A stretch of DNA of 64,000 bases from Melieria omissa (lineage: Eukaryota > Arthropoda > Insecta > Diptera > Ulidiidae). A model generated the notes under the pieces. The model was not told where the DNA came from and searched no databases. It saw nothing but the letters and a program-made list of their open reading frames with translations. How positions within the stretch are numbered: position 1 is the stretch's first letter; every line of letters begins with the position of its first letter. The stretch is from assembly GCA_963971225.1 (NCBI GenBank), contig OZ020269.1:97017040-97081039 (forward strand), in the 5' to 3' direction. Below, in pieces: positions 46,686 to 59,558 of this stretch. The position numbers and the translations under genes are program-made.

Positions 46686-49010
46686 AGAGTTGCCATTTGG
46701 TGTGGCAACTTTCTAGGGGGGGTGGGGTAATTGAGGTGCTTGCTAAGTGGTAGTAAAGAGGTAGGGTTTTCAATGAACCGACTTCATGAAGTCCCAGTGA
46801 CTTGAAGAGAATTTGTGGTATTGAACTGAGGTTTTTTTTAGACTTTTATTTACTTAATTTTATTTATATACTTATTTGTCTTAACTAAGTGTTAAGTTGA
46901 GAAAATGTATGCATGTTTGAGCATTTTCTGGGTAATTTTATGGCAAGTATTTGACTTCTAATACAGATGTTTTTGTATTGCAATGTCCCAATCTCCCGTC
47001 ACATATTTTAATGTGTGATTTGAAAAGTGTTCCGCACGTTTACTTTCGACACTTTACATTCTAAGAAGTTCTTAGGCATTATTTAGAAAATTTGTCATTC
47101 TCTAAAATATTCACAAATATTTATTTCATTTACAAAAACAGTTCGTCCAAGTCTTGAATGCGCTTCTCTTTACCACGCAAGCAACTCAATGACCCCGTAA
47201 CATTTTTGTTTCAAACCGAATACGCTTTCCTCCTTTAATATTATATTTTGCCTTAAAAAGAACTTTGTTAATTTTAAGCTATTACCATAAATTTTTTATA
47301 CTGTGTTTTATTTTGTCGACTATTATAAAGCAGAAGAAGAAGAAGCATTGAATTGCCATGTACATTTTCGATTTTATATTTTTTCCCCCCACATCTTTCC
47401 AATACGCATTTAATTTAAATCTTAAGTTGTAATGTACCTGAAATATGATTTCTCTAAACTTATATAAAAGAAGGAAATATTTAAAATTTAGAAATTAAAA
47501 AAAAGAGAAAACAGCAAATTTAAGTGAAATTAAACTGTAAACAATTTTATTTGTAACATTTTCGAAATTGTGTTGCATGACTGGTGAGCGCCATTTGCTA
47601 AACTCAACAGGCGCTTTTATGTAAGAAACATTTTGTAATACTACAAGAAGCTTTAATTTGCCAATTATCAATCAACGATATTTGAATTGTTAAACACATA
47701 AACACACACACACATACACATACACACATTTAAGCTTTTAGCATGTACGGTTTACGTAAGGCGCATTTAATTTAAATCAAACCTTGATATATAATATTTT
47801 GTAAAATCTAGTTACGTTAAGTATTGAATTTAAGTTGCCATTGCCTCATTGTATTGCCTCATACACGCACCCAACACACACACACATGCACATATTTTAA
47901 GTTTGTACGCTTTAGATTTTAGTAACGTGGCAGAATTTGGCGCCAACTTGCCGCTTGTGTATTTTAATTGAATCTCAAACTGTTCAAACTTGAACCAGTA
48001 TTTCGATGAAGGTGCATGTGAATTCCAACATTGTTAATTTGTTACTTAAATGAATCGAAACATCTAATTTAGTTAGTTTAGTTGTAGTTTTGATATTGTT
48101 TTGCGCAAACGCTTCAAACGTGCATTTTACAAGGCGTTTTAATTCAAATTGATTTGTGTTTAGAATGACAAAAGTAACGTGAAAAACTATAATAAATTAA
48201 TACGTTAATGAATATCACAAACAAAAACATGAACCTTAATCACTCCTACGTTTCGAAGTGAGGTAAACTTAAAAAGAAAAAAACGCATATACTCATCTGA
48301 ATAAAAAAACAACAACAAATATTTAAAAAACAAAACGTTTAGCAGCGAAGGACAAAGAAATTTCCATACTATTTAAAGAGTAAAAGAAATTGACTGAAAA
48401 CGATAACAAAAGCGAAACTCACAAACAAGCTAACAAAACGTTTAAAAGTAAATGCGAAAACGCGCGTAATTTTAGTGTGTAAAAAAAGTTTAATGAACGC
48501 CCTTTGCTGAAACCAAATTGACGTGAGCGTAAAATTAACTAAATTATAAACCAGAAACATAGCTAAAAATGTACACTTTTCGGCAACAAACAGAAATGTA
48601 ACTTTAGACAAATGAACAAAAAAAAACAAACAAAAGACAAAAAGCCCGTAAAAAACACGTAGAGCAAAGGACAGTAGCGGTTGAGTAGTGAAGGTTTGGA
48701 GATTGAAGAAGCAGGAAGTAGCAGGAAGCGCTAATCTAAACTATTGTCTTGAATGCGTTTAAAAGTCATTATACATAAAAGACCTAAACAAAAGATAAAC
48801 ATAATGAATGAAAAAGTACTAAGACAAAAACAAAAATACACACAGGAACAATGCGTCATCACAAAGTGGACGACGATGACGTTGAAGCGCAGAAAAACAA
48901 TAAACAAAAAACTTTATTATTGAAACGTAAGTGTAATGGTAAATGAATGTCAAGTGTTTTTAGTTTCAAATATATTTCCGAATATTGAAAATAAACAAAA
49001 AATCTTAGTT
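46686..49010 (+). other. chn: chn 3'UTR (probable)
   Basis: This is AU-rich sequence without ORFs or transposon ends, holding (CA)n runs near 47700 and 47875. Polyadenylation signals AATAAA lie at 48899-48904 and 48990-48995. It is uniform in composition up to about 49.0 kb and then changes. The length is inferred. Confidence 0.5.
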
Positions 49011-49469
49011 TAAAGAAAATGCAAATATTGGATTTTTATTTAGATTTTTTTTTTAATGTTGGAGGGTGAATGGTTACTTATATAATTATTTGACGCGTTG
49101 TTAAATTCTCTGGTAGAATCTGGGAGATTTGTTGTTGTATTGATTGATCACATAAATACATATGTGTGATGTGTTTAAGTGCCCATAGAAGACGGGTATT
49201 CAGTAAATATTAGAATGGAAAAAGACCAAATCTTGGTCGCAACAATTTACTGTCTACGAGCAAAGTCGAAATTTCGATGGTAAGATGGTCTTTCTTAATG
49301 TTATCTGGCTTGTGATCCAACTTAATCATGGCTTGAAGCAGTTACCAAATCATTGATGATAAATTTTTGGATATAAAAACGAATTCATACATTTTCAATC
49401 ATTCTTCATAACTTGGTTTATACCGAAAGAGTGAAGTAACTTTGCATTCTTTGTTCATACGAGTAGAGA

Positions 49470-50900
49470 CAAATATTGTTGGGTTACAGTGCACTGAGGC
49501 CAGTAATTAGCTATTGTGACCCCTACCACTACTTACAGATAACATCCTCTAGGTCCACCGACCTTATAAAATTTAGCAACTCAGGGGTTCAGATGCGCAA
49601 TGTGCTTCTTTTCCAGCCAGTACTGACACAGCTAACGATTTCTGCTGCGACACACTTCTTCGCATTGCTGTATGATGTGCTCAGGATTCTCCTCTATTGA
49701 TTCGCAGAGTGTCATCTGTTTGCTGTTCTTTGCTTATCTGCAGTGCCAAGTTAGAAGTCTAGTGATCTACAGTATGAGTAACAATATTCTTTGCAGAAGC
49801 ATATTTCAATCTTTTTTATGTTGATTATGATTTTTGAGCTGAAACCACTTCAAAGGACCTCCTCTCACTCAGGATCGTTGTTCACAGTTGTTGTGTTGTT
49901 CTGCTATCACATCAAAATGCAAACTATTTCTCTCTTTGCTTAAATCTCTGGTGCAAAAGTTTGCCAGATAGGTTTCTCTTGACTGACGTGCTCTTCTCTT
50001 CCTTGGTTTGCTCTTCACTCTAAAATATACGAATTAATTTCTTGTTTGTCTACAAATCTCTGCTTTAATGAGTTAAAAATCTTTTCAAATCATTTATGAT
50101 ATATTTCTGTGGGCAATTACTGTTTAAAAACATAATCATTATTCGTACAATTTTATTAGATTTGGGATTCGGACAACACCTATCCGAGGCATTGAGTCCA
50201 AGTAGTGAACTATTGTGTCATGTGCCTCTACGTTACTGGAGGAGTTCGTGTCCTCCAATGTTATCTAGGAAACCCTTAAGTTTCCTTATATTCATTTTAG
50301 ACAAATTTCTCGGCTGTATCACCGCCTTCCCTAATATTCACTTTCTGGCGTGTATTAGGGCAGTGCATTCAGTTATGATATGTACAGAAGTCTCCTATAC
50401 AGAATCTGCATAGCTCACTGTCCGTTAGTCCCAGGCGCGCAATATGCATATTTAGCAGACAGTGTCCACTTAGCATCCCCGTCATGACCTTGAGCTTCAT
50501 TCTGCTTAGGTACTTAGATTTCTTTTCCGAGTAAGCTGGAACGAAAAGCTTGGAGCATCGTTGCCCCGTTGTGTTCGACCATTTATGGTTTGCTCGTTTA
50601 ATGAATTCCTGATTAACACAATGTCTGTAATGGGACTTGCTAACACCTACGATTGGTTCAGGTCTGTAGGGCCGGCTGGCAGTCCCATCCTTTGCCAATC
50701 TGTCCGCTTCTTCATTAACATCGTGCCCACAGTGCACAGAGATCCAGTGTACTATCACTTGATTTTCTCTTGAGAGATCCTGGAGAACATTTGATGTCTC
50801 CAAGACCAGTTTGGAGTCAAATGTCATCGAGCCCACGGCCTTGATTACCGCCTGGCTGTCTGACATTATGATTATCCTTACAATTATCCCGTACAATTGA
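49470..50900 (-). mobile_element. RNase H-bearing LINE, 3' half
   Basis: On the minus strand the RNase H block reads IIIMSDSQAVIKAVGS (about 50870), then VIVHWISVHCGHDVNEEADR. The C-terminal region reads LKVMTGMLSGHCLLNMHIAR and LCRFCIGD. Further 3', a decayed Cys/His end appears near 49700. Catalytic text is degenerate (SVHCGH for the usual VPGH) and frames are broken, so it is a fossil. Confidence 0.82.
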
Positions 50901-51029
50901 AATAAATGTATTCTTTTGCAGTTTGAGGTAAAAAAAAGTTATTCCAAGCTACTAGTCAAAAGTTTAAAAATTTTGAATCTGCATAAAGAAACTGAATAGA
51001 TCTTCTTTTCTTTTAAATATAAAAGACAT

Positions 51030-51470
51030 GTGTAGGTAAGATTAGGTTAAAGAATTGTACTGTGCGGCATGCACTTCCACACGGAGACACCGATTGATTT
51101 TAACTGCATCCTCGTCTCCACAGCTTCTGCATAAATTGTCGATTGCCAGTCGCTCGTTAGTAGCTCTGGTGAGTCACTCTCTTATTGTACCCACTCTAGC
51201 AGAGAGTGGTGGTAGCACCGTATTGACTGCCTCGCTGAAAGACATTGGTGAACCTGCATGGGCTAATTCGTCTGCCTGCTCGTTTTTTTCGATATTACTA
51301 TGTCCAGGAACTAAGCGCAGACTAACCATACAGTGTCTTATGCCGTTCAGTGCGCTTCGACAGTCTAGCACTACTTTTGATTTTACTACAGCGGATCCAA
51401 TAACTTTTAGAGCAATCCACACAAATGATTGCCTCACTGAGTGAGAAATTTTTTGTGCTCTGCTACTTTC
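51030..51470 (-). mobile_element. Second RNase H-bearing LINE 3' fragment
   Basis: The minus strand reads DCRSALNGIRHCMVSLRLVP, then GHSNIEKNEQADELAHAGS, with a tail that is the reverse of taggtaagattaggtt. It differs from the copy at 49470-50900 and resembles the family of 21815. Confidence 0.75.
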
Positions 51471-51764
51471 ATGACGGCAAAAAACCTCTGATTGGAAAAC
51501 GCTGAAGTAGTCAGATAATTTAAATGACCAATAGGCATGCTGCGTTTTGCAGTAAACTCCCGCTTCTGTTGCCTCCTCTGTCTACGATCCATCCGCAAAG
51601 TAGACTGCAGAGGCGTTTCAACTTCAGACTGTTGGCAGTTAAACAAAAAACGTGTGTAACTGCTTATAATGTTATATTTCTATCATATAACTCATTGCTT
51701 ATACATAAACCGCTAAGTAATAATCATATCTCTAAGCTCGACTGAGCGATCCAAGCAAGTATCT

Positions 51765-52183
<419 letters not shown>

Positions 52184-52317
52184 CTTTCAGCTATTTAAAC
52201 GCACAAGTTTTAAAAGAAATCTTTAGTTATTTGAACAATTTTGAGCAGCACAGAAGAAAACACAATGTCGGCAAAGTGTGGCCAGAGAAATCATATGTGT
52301 TTTCTCTGTCCTAAGTA

Positions 52318-52790
52318 GAGTGTTGCCAGATGACTGAAATGACTTTCTTTCTCCTGAATCTTAAAAAAGTTGGAATTTCCTCCTAAAAATGTCAAAAATC
52401 TTCTAAAAATGTTTTTTAAAACTTTTTTCATTAAAAATTAATGCTATTAATTAATTATATATTAATTAAACTTCTAAAATTCATAAAATTGTTATTTCTT
52501 TATTGTAGCTTCAGCTTAACACCACTTAACAACTTAATACAAACAAAAAATAAACAAAATCAGATCGATATGAAATTCACTTTTGTACACTTTCAATTTA
52601 AAATTTAATTAAATTAAATTCGAAAGTTTAGCTTTCAATATTCCAGGCTCTGGTATCTTTAATGATGTCAAATGTATCAACATCAAAATCTTCTGAACTC
52701 TCTTCTAAGCAATCTTGCCTCCTAACAATATTTCGAAGAGGCCAAGAATCTCCAAAATCTAGAAGGAAACCTCCTCATCTGGCAACATTG
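52318..52790. mobile_element. hAT-like MITE family 1, copy 4, next to the Rpb12 promoter
   Basis: Ends GAGTGTTGCCAGATG and inverted CAATGTTGCCAGATGAGG show inverted agreement. The flanks CCTAAGTA (52310-52317) and CCTACGAA (52791-52798) are a 6/8 duplication, so this is an older copy. The cctcctaaaaat words are the reverse of those in copies 1 and 3. Confidence 0.78.
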
Positions 52791-52980
52791 CCTACGAAGT
52801 GTAACTTAAGGGGTAATTCTTATGCGCGGAGAGGAAAAATGGACATTCTTCAGAAATTATTTCCTTTGTGAATACGAGGAATTATCAAAAAACGATATTC
52901 CACTTTAATTTATTCATTGTTATGGTACAAAAATAAAAAAAAAAATTTTTTTTTTAATTTTTTCAAACACTTTTTTTCTA

Positions 52981-53045
52981 TTAAAGACACGGCTTCTGCC
53001 GCGTCATGGTCAGCTGGAAGGGATTGTTTTGAGTCACAGGATTAT
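52981..53045 (-). other. Possible 3' terminal exon of an unidentified gene
   Basis: On the minus strand an acceptor (atgtttcag|) is followed by an open stretch NPVTQNNPFQLTMTRQKPCL and TAA at 52983-52981. A polyadenylation signal in reverse lies near 52910. Frames upstream do not join cleanly across the nearest donor (53090). I do not recognise it. Confidence 0.2.
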
Positions 53046-53598
53046 CTGAAACATACATTTCAAAGAAATTCTTAATCAGTATGAACGTACCTCTCGCCCG
53101 TAGTAAATTTGAATTTTTTCATAAGAATCTCACAAAATGGCAGGCATTGGAAGTTAGAACAGTAAAAAATTGTTGTTTTTGAAGATTTTATTAATTAAAA
53201 CAAATATGAAATGTTTAACATCTCGGAGTGAATTTACTAGGGGCGATAGCTAACAGTATGTAGAATGACGTGACAAAATCACAGAGAGATCGGATGAATG
53301 GTTTGTTTTAAATTATCCCCGCCATTTCAAAAAAAGGCGTTCCGAGAAAAACACGTTTAAAGTTTTGACTAACCGCTAGAATCCTTGACCGCTCGTTATA
53401 TAAATGTCTGTAGAAGCCGAAATACTTGAAATTTTCCAATAAAATTTTGACAGCACCTTCTTCAAGGATGATACATTCCAAAAACTAAAATAGTGGCCTT
53501 CGCGTAAATAGTCTCTTGATGACACTTTTTCCGGCATGACACTATTTTTGCGACTTTTTTAAATTTAATAGCGGCAACACTGAATACAAGATTATGAT

Positions 53599-54496
53599 CA
53601 GCGTTGCCGTTTCGGCTTTTTTTAACCAAAAATGGTTATTTTTTTTTGTAAATGGATTTTGGTTATTTGGTGATTTTTTATTTCATTTGTTTATTTTTTA
53701 GAACATTGCCCGCTGATGGCAAAATGTATCTTTTAGAATATAGCACACTGATACAAAATGTAACTTAAATATCAATGAGCACAATATTATTGGGAGTGGC
53801 AATAATATTGATACTGATTGATAGTGGCAACTCATAGTCATTGCTTTTTCTCGTAAAAGAGTAAGCAGCATTTTTTAAATTGATAACTACAGTCATATCT
53901 GGATATAGTGAACTAATTGTTGCAAGGCCTGTTCACAGTATTGAGGTTGTTCAAAATATCAAGGTCAGAATTTTTGTTCAAAAACTAGTTTTATTTGCTC
54001 AAACTACACTGTGTGTATATAAATTTAAAAGATCATTAAAATAAAAATTAAAAACCGTACTTTCAACCACAATCGGTTTGCACTCGACAAAAAACATAGC
54101 CACTAAGGTCCAGAAATAGCTGATTTTGTAACAATCAACAGCAAAAATACAAATTAGGGGAATACCCTCTTTCATTTTTGATTCATTCTTGTGTTTCTTG
54201 TTGCTTTTTGCTTGAAATTGCTTTCAGAATTTTGTTGACTATTTAGAAGTTTTCGCTTGTTCACTATTTAGAGTACTCCATGTAAAAATTTGTGTGTTCA
54301 CTGTACCCAGACACGACTGTATGTTTTAAAAGAGTCAACAACACTTTTTTACGATTACTTTCTGTAAAAGTATTGTTGTTTTGTAAAAGCAAAGTAGTTG
54401 TTTATGTCAAATCAACATTTTGGTTATATTTGTTACATTTTGGTTATTTTTATTTTTGTTCCTGTTTATTAATTTGTTTTTCTTGTGGCAACGCTG
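53599..54496. mobile_element. hAT-like non-autonomous element (family 4)
   Basis: Ends CAGCGTTGCCGTTTCGG and inverted CAGCGTTGCCACAAG are flanked by ATTATGAT (53591-53598) and ATTATGAC (54497-54504), a 7/8 duplication. The 898-bp interior is AT-rich with repeated ttttggttattt words and no transposase. Confidence 0.8.
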
Positions 54497-54949
54497 ATTA
54501 TGACCTCCGAGTGCTGACGTCATGCGTGTTTATTGCTAGAGTTACCATCCCCGCCTTCAAAAAATTTCAGTTCTTAACGCAGTCAATTATGGTAATATAT
54601 GGTCAATTAAATCTTTTCTAATACCAAATTGTTTGATGAGTATCTTAATCTTTGCAAATAATTTGAAGGAAAGTCCAATTTCATACAGAACAAGAACTTT
54701 TTGCACATAGTTTGAATTTCAAAATAAAAAAAGGAACGACTTTCAATTTTAAAAAATTTCACTCGGCAGCTCTATTTAGAAACGATTGGAGCAGCAAACT
54801 TTGGATTGGCCGACGGCTTCTTTTGAATTTGTCGAGTTTTACTTAATATTAATGTTTTAAACTCGGAGAGGTATTTGTGCCCAAAAAACCGAAGTATTTA
54901 AGTCCATTTCCTGTAAAAATTTGCTGTGAAAACGTGGTTTTTTCATACA

Positions 54950-55815
54950 TAGAAAATAAAAATTTCGGAAGGACTCTTATATCTGTACGTTCGAGGAGGA
55001 GGATAAAATTTTGTGGGGGGGTAGGGGGGGTCCCCCATATATCCCCCTTGAAAGGAAAACCGTCGGAAGTGTATAGTTTTTTTTTAATTAATTTTTTAAA
55101 TTTTACTTGCGAAGCGAGAAAACTTGTAATTACTTGCCAATAAGGTGGAGTGGGTAGGTGGAAAATGAGGGGAGAGGGGTAATAACCCTCTTAAGTGCAA
55201 GTAGGGCTTCAGATTCAGTGAAATATTTACAGTATTTTTGTATTCAAACTCCTTCTGTGTGGTCGGCCTTCGGCCGGGCGCTTGAAAAATAACCCTCATA
55301 GGAGCAACTAGTGCGCCTGGCATCAGTAAAGTGCTAACAGTATTTCTGCATTCAAATCCCTTCTGTGTGGTCGGCCTTCGGCCGGGCGCTTGAAAAATAA
55401 CCCTCATAGGAGCAACTAGTGCGCCAGGCATCAGTAAAGTGCTAACAGTATTTCTGCATTCAAATCCCTTCTGTGTGGTCGGCCGTCGGCCGGGCGCTTG
55501 AAAAATAACCCTCATAGGAGCAACCATTGTGCCGGAGCATCAGTAAGTTGCTAACAGTATTTCTGCATAACAAAATGGCAATGCTGTCGATATTTCTTCA
55601 GCTTTTATCCTATTGTGAATGCCAGTTGTATTGAGTGGAAGAAGAAGTGTAAGCTTGCGAGGCGATTTTTGTAATTTTTAAAAATTAATAACTTAAAAAC
55701 TAGACAACTCCGACGGCTAAAAATTGAAAATTCCGCGTTTAATAGCGAATACTACCTACCATAAAATTTTCAGTGCTCTAGCTCACCGTACAGATATAAG
55801 AGACTAGCCAAAATT
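54950..55815. mobile_element. Foldback-like inverted repeat around a tandem array
   Basis: The left arm (about 54955-55135) and right arm (about 55640-55812) are diverged reverse complements. Both carry CTCTTATATCTGTACG, TAAAATTTT, CCGTCGGA and CTTGCGA words in matching order. Between them lies the 108-bp array. The right arm runs to within about 10 bp of the THAP gene start codon, so it would supply that gene's leader and promoter. The class of element is unknown. Confidence 0.6.
55244..55565. repeat. 108-bp tandem array (three copies)
   Basis: ggtcggcc(t/g)tcggccgg occurs at 55261, 55369 and 55477, exactly 108 bp apart, with near-identical sequence between (agtgctaacagtatttctgc and ggagcaac words). 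Each unit holds a CGGCCTTCGGCCG hairpin. As 108 is divisible by 3, a minus-strand frame runs through all copies as a 36-residue repeat. Confidence 0.92.
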
Positions 55816-55823
55816 TCTGTCAG

Positions 55824-56897
55824 AATGCGTTGTTCAGTGGCCAAATGTGCGCAAAACAACTGGAACTTGGGTGAGTGAATCTCTTATTTTGGAAATGTCG
55901 TATTGCATCACATAGAAGAAATATTAACAAAACGCATGTTTTCTAGATTGCAAGGAAGTGCACTACTTGACATTCCCAAAAAATTTAAAACAACGCAAGC
56001 TTTGGGCATCTTTTTGCAATCGCAAAAGCGATATCAGTTTTGAAACAGCAAGAATATGCTCATTGCATTTCCGGGAGGAAGACTTTGAAGAAGACATGCA
56101 ATTTCGATTGGGTAAGTTGCATTGTGTTTGTTTTCATCTTAAAAACCACTAAGGCAGTGGACATCTATGCTGTTATATAAAAACCAATGTGTCCTTGAGA
56201 ATTGTACTGTAGTTTAACTGTTTACAATTTGCGCAACTATGTTTTGTTATACCTAAAACGTATGTACATATATATTTCAAGGTTTTCGTAAACGTAAAAG
56301 AGTGGTGCTTAAGGCAGAAGCTGTTCCCACAATAGCTGTTCCCACATCTCCTGCTTCAATGCCAATGATAAGCTCTGAGAACGACTTGTGCCCCGAGAAA
56401 TCTAACCTTGAGCTAAATAAAGAAATCATGTTGTTAAAAGGAGAAATGTAAGTTGAATTAATTTTACTTAATTAAGTTTAAAGTATCAAATGTCAAACGT
56501 CTGCAGCCAAGCTTTGCGAAAAGAAAACAACTTGCTAGAAGAAAATACCAGACAACTATCACAAACCAACGACTCTCTGCAGCGCCAAATAGAGTCTATC
56601 CGTCAAATAAATAAAAACTTGGAGAAGTCTTTGGGCCGATTTTTTACGGAAGGACAAATCATGAAGCTAAGAACTGGCGACAGAAGGAAAGTTTGGAATG
56701 CAAACGATATCGCACGATCCAACACGCTGTACTCGGCAAGTCCGAAGGCGTATGAATTATTGTGGAGGCAGAAGTTTCCGCTTCCTTCCATTAGAACATT
56801 ACAACGGTGGTCGCAGAAATCAAACATAGCAAAAGGGGTGCAAAAGCCTGTCGTAAAAATTGTATCTAAAGTTAAACGCAAAGCCGATATTCAATAA
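55824..56897 (+). CDS. THAP-domain, P-element-transposase-related protein (four exons)
   Basis: Exons are 55824-55870, 55947-56111, 56282-56447 and 56517-56897, giving 252 codons in one frame. An N-terminal THAP zinc-binding domain shows C3, C8, C53 and H56 (C2CH), with W35, P26 and the terminal AVPT at 84-87. A basic stretch RKRKR is followed by a coiled coil (KENNLLEENTRQL...). Then comes the helix-turn-helix seen in P-element and THAP9 transposases (FTEGQIMKLRTG...WNANDIA...SPKAYELLW...PLPSIRTLQRW). The RNase H-like catalytic core that should follow is absent, so the protein could bind DNA but not transpose. It may be a domesticated gene or a truncated P-like transposon. A polyadenylation signal is at 56968-56973. 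Confidence 0.83.
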
Positions 56898-57034
56898 ACC
56901 TTGCTGCGTAAGGTGCAAGATTGAAGGTTTATTTACCTTCTTCACCAATTTGAACAATATGCTCCAAAATAAAATCCTATGTGAAATCACATATGAGAGT
57001 ACCAGAATGAGGAGTGGAGTGACTGAGCGGATGA

Positions 57035-57151
57035 GGAGTGATTGAGCAGCGTTTCACGTACGTGGATACTCTGGTTGATAAAGCGAAAGAAACTATAACT
57101 GGTGGAGACTGTGCTGCAATTGCATTTAATGATACGTCAGTTGGCGGCTAA
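57035..57151 (+). other. Short open segment 3' of the THAP gene
   Basis: A frame reads EQRFTYVDTLVDKAKETITG and ends NDTSVGG with TAA at 57149-57151. An acceptor-like ttgagcag precedes it. It could be an alternative last exon or a transposase remnant. I recognise no family. Confidence 0.25.
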
Positions 57152-57354
57152 ATTGCATGTTTTGTATTCATAACTACACAGTTGCAATCATTTCATTAAT
57201 TCATTTCACTTCATTTTCATCAACTTCATCGCGAGAAATAAAAATGATATAATTTTGATACAAATAATTATTTTAACATCTCTTTTTAATGTTATGGGGG
57301 TTATTCCAAGTCCCGATACGAATACAGTTGCAGATACAGCTTGAAAAATCTCAA

Positions 57355-57575
57355 TATTATAGACTGAAATACAATTTTACAAATTCATTTTGAAAATCTG
57401 AAATCCAATTTGTAAATCTGAAATTCAATTTGAAAATCTGAAATACAATTTTAAACGCCGAAATACAATTTTACAAATCTGAAATTCAATTTGAAAATCT
57501 GAAATTCAATTTGAAAATCTGAAATACAATTTGAAAATCTGAAATTCTATTTTAAACGCTAAAATACAATTTGAA
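57355..57575. repeat. 20-bp minisatellite
   Basis: Imperfect units of ctgaaattcaatttgaaaat, about ten in all, some with tttaaacg variants. Confidence 0.88.
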
Positions 57576-57985
57576 TTTTCTAATATATGACTTGAAAAGG
57601 TGTAGTCTTCTAAGCCATGAATTCTTTCAATAAAAAACATTGCCATGCTTCAAATTGCTAGGGGAATCCTCTAAGATTTTTTTCCCCCCTAAGATTACTT
57701 CAGTCTTGAATTCTGGCCTGGCCGAGATATTTAGACTAAATTTTCAACCCAATATTTGATATACTTCCAATGTGGTTCCTTTACTGTACTCTCACTGGCT
57801 AAATGAGTTTTGCGAGTGATAACATTGTTGAGCTACAAGAACAGGTTGGATGGTGATGGTGACAATCGAAACCCACAATATCCTTTCATCTTAAGCACAA
57901 CTCAAATGCCGTGGGCTATTACAAATTATCAAATAAATTAGCACTTTAATATTTTATTCTAATACTACACTTTAATCAATACTTT

Positions 57986-58982
57986 CTAGTTTTGTTGATT
58001 TTGATTCTTAAATTTCAATTCCAATTCATATTTTTTCATTTCGGTCTCACATTCAAATTTTATTCTTGCTATTGCAATCCTTTCGTCTCGCTCCAACTCC
58101 AGTTTTTTTAGTTCCATTTGTTGTGCTATCTCGAATTTCTTGAATTCAATCTCGCGTTCATCCTTTGCCTTTTGCCATTCAAACTTCTGCAACTCGAGGT
58201 CATATCGCTTTTGTTGTATGTCCAACAATCGCCCAGCAAATTCCCCCTGTCCCTCCTTTCTTTTACTTTCCTTGCTTCGTTCCGCTTTTAATGTGCTCTC
58301 CGTTTCTATTGATGCCATATCTGGTGAAGGCAGTGGATCGCAGGAGGAGGAGGGAGATTCAAGGGTAATACTGGACTCGTCTACGTATTCCATCCAGCTT
58401 TCGTTGTTGCTCTTTATCAGTATTGACGGATTGACGTCTTTGCATTCACCAAATATTTCTTCCAGCAAAGCAAAATGTGGACAAATTCTTTCGACGTATT
58501 CTTCAAAACAATGTTTTGTAAAACTGAGTTTGCAACTTTGACATAAAAGATTACCAGTGACCCTTCTCTCTTCACCCTTTTTCAGTAGTTCGGCACCAGT
58601 TTGTCCCTTCCATTTCAACGCTTCCATGTACGTTTGTTTTAAGTAGCGCATTTTCCCTTTCATAATGTTCCATTTTATGGAAGCAATGCTCTTGGCCTTT
58701 TCTCCAACTTTTGTATAAAATTTTTGTGCAACGGGTTTCTAAAATGAACTATTGATAGAAGTTGCTTAAGTATTCAAGTTTCAAGCATACTTCGAATGCC
58801 TCTAGATTGCCGGCCACCTCATCTCGTACCGCTTCCAGCAGTTGACGCGTTTGGTCTGTAGTCCAGCGATGAGAGGAACCTACGCGGCGCCGTTTTCGTT
58901 TCTGCTCAATCGACTCAAGAAAATGTAATATTTTTTAATTCAATTCTTTTATTTGTTATACATTTTACTTACTTTTTTCATT
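57986..58982 (-). CDS. Myb/SANT-like DNA-binding protein with C-terminal coiled coil
   Basis: Exons on the minus strand are 58982-58974 (only ATG AAA AAA), 58913-58791 and 58738-57986, giving 294 codons in one frame. After a basic start (KKSIEQKRKRRR) comes a SANT/Myb-like trihelical domain, RWTTDQTRQLLEAVRDE ... KWNIMKGKMRYLKQTY. A CQSC...HCFEEYVERICPH stretch, an acidic Ser-rich spacer and a long charged coiled coil (QQKRYDLELQKFEWQKAKDE onward) follow. Such proteins are abundant in insects and often derive from transposon DNA-binding proteins. The target is unknown. A polyadenylation signal in reverse is at 57953-57958. The start lies 576 bp from the Mettl16 ATG, in divergent orientation. 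Confidence 0.8.
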
Positions 58983-59558
58983 TCGCTATTATTTGTGCTC
59001 AAATTTATTTGTACTCAGATGTTTCAAAAAGAAATCAATGTAAATCGTTTCGACTTTCTGTGACATGTTTTTTATAAACAAATGAGTTTGTGCACCGTGG
59101 TGAAAGTGGTCAAATTATTATATCACAGGGTTGAATTTTTGGCTATCAATAAGATTCAAATTTGTATTAAAGTGTTCTCTAATTCCATCAATTGCTTTAT
59201 TTCCATAGTATTTTCACAGTTACCTGTAGATATTTAATCTTTTAAACCTTATTTTATTGTTTAATTGCAAAAAGCAGACAGAAAATTATTATTATATCAA
59301 ATTCACTATCAAAATCGTAACGGGAACACTGCTGGTGCGGCAACACCGCCACTAGTTTACCATAGAAATCATGATACAATTGTCGTCGATTGCAAACAGC
59401 TGTCGCTTGCATTCGTTTCAGTGCTGTCAAACTCTCCCGCGTTGCCAACTATTGCCACGCTGCAGCCCATCAGCTGCCGGGCAATCGAAAAACATAAACA
59501 AGTTGTTGTTTGTTCCATAGAAAATCGTTTTACAAATCGCTTTTATTTTTAATTAAAA

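Noticed and set aside
55096..55527. 143-codon repeat-bearing frame on the minus strand
   Set aside because: Explained by the 108-bp tandem array; no known domain. Kept only as a finding about frame preservation.
55244..55565. Regularly spaced repeats resembling a CRISPR array
   Set aside because: The genome is eukaryotic, the repeat fills the whole 108-bp period and there are no unique spacers.
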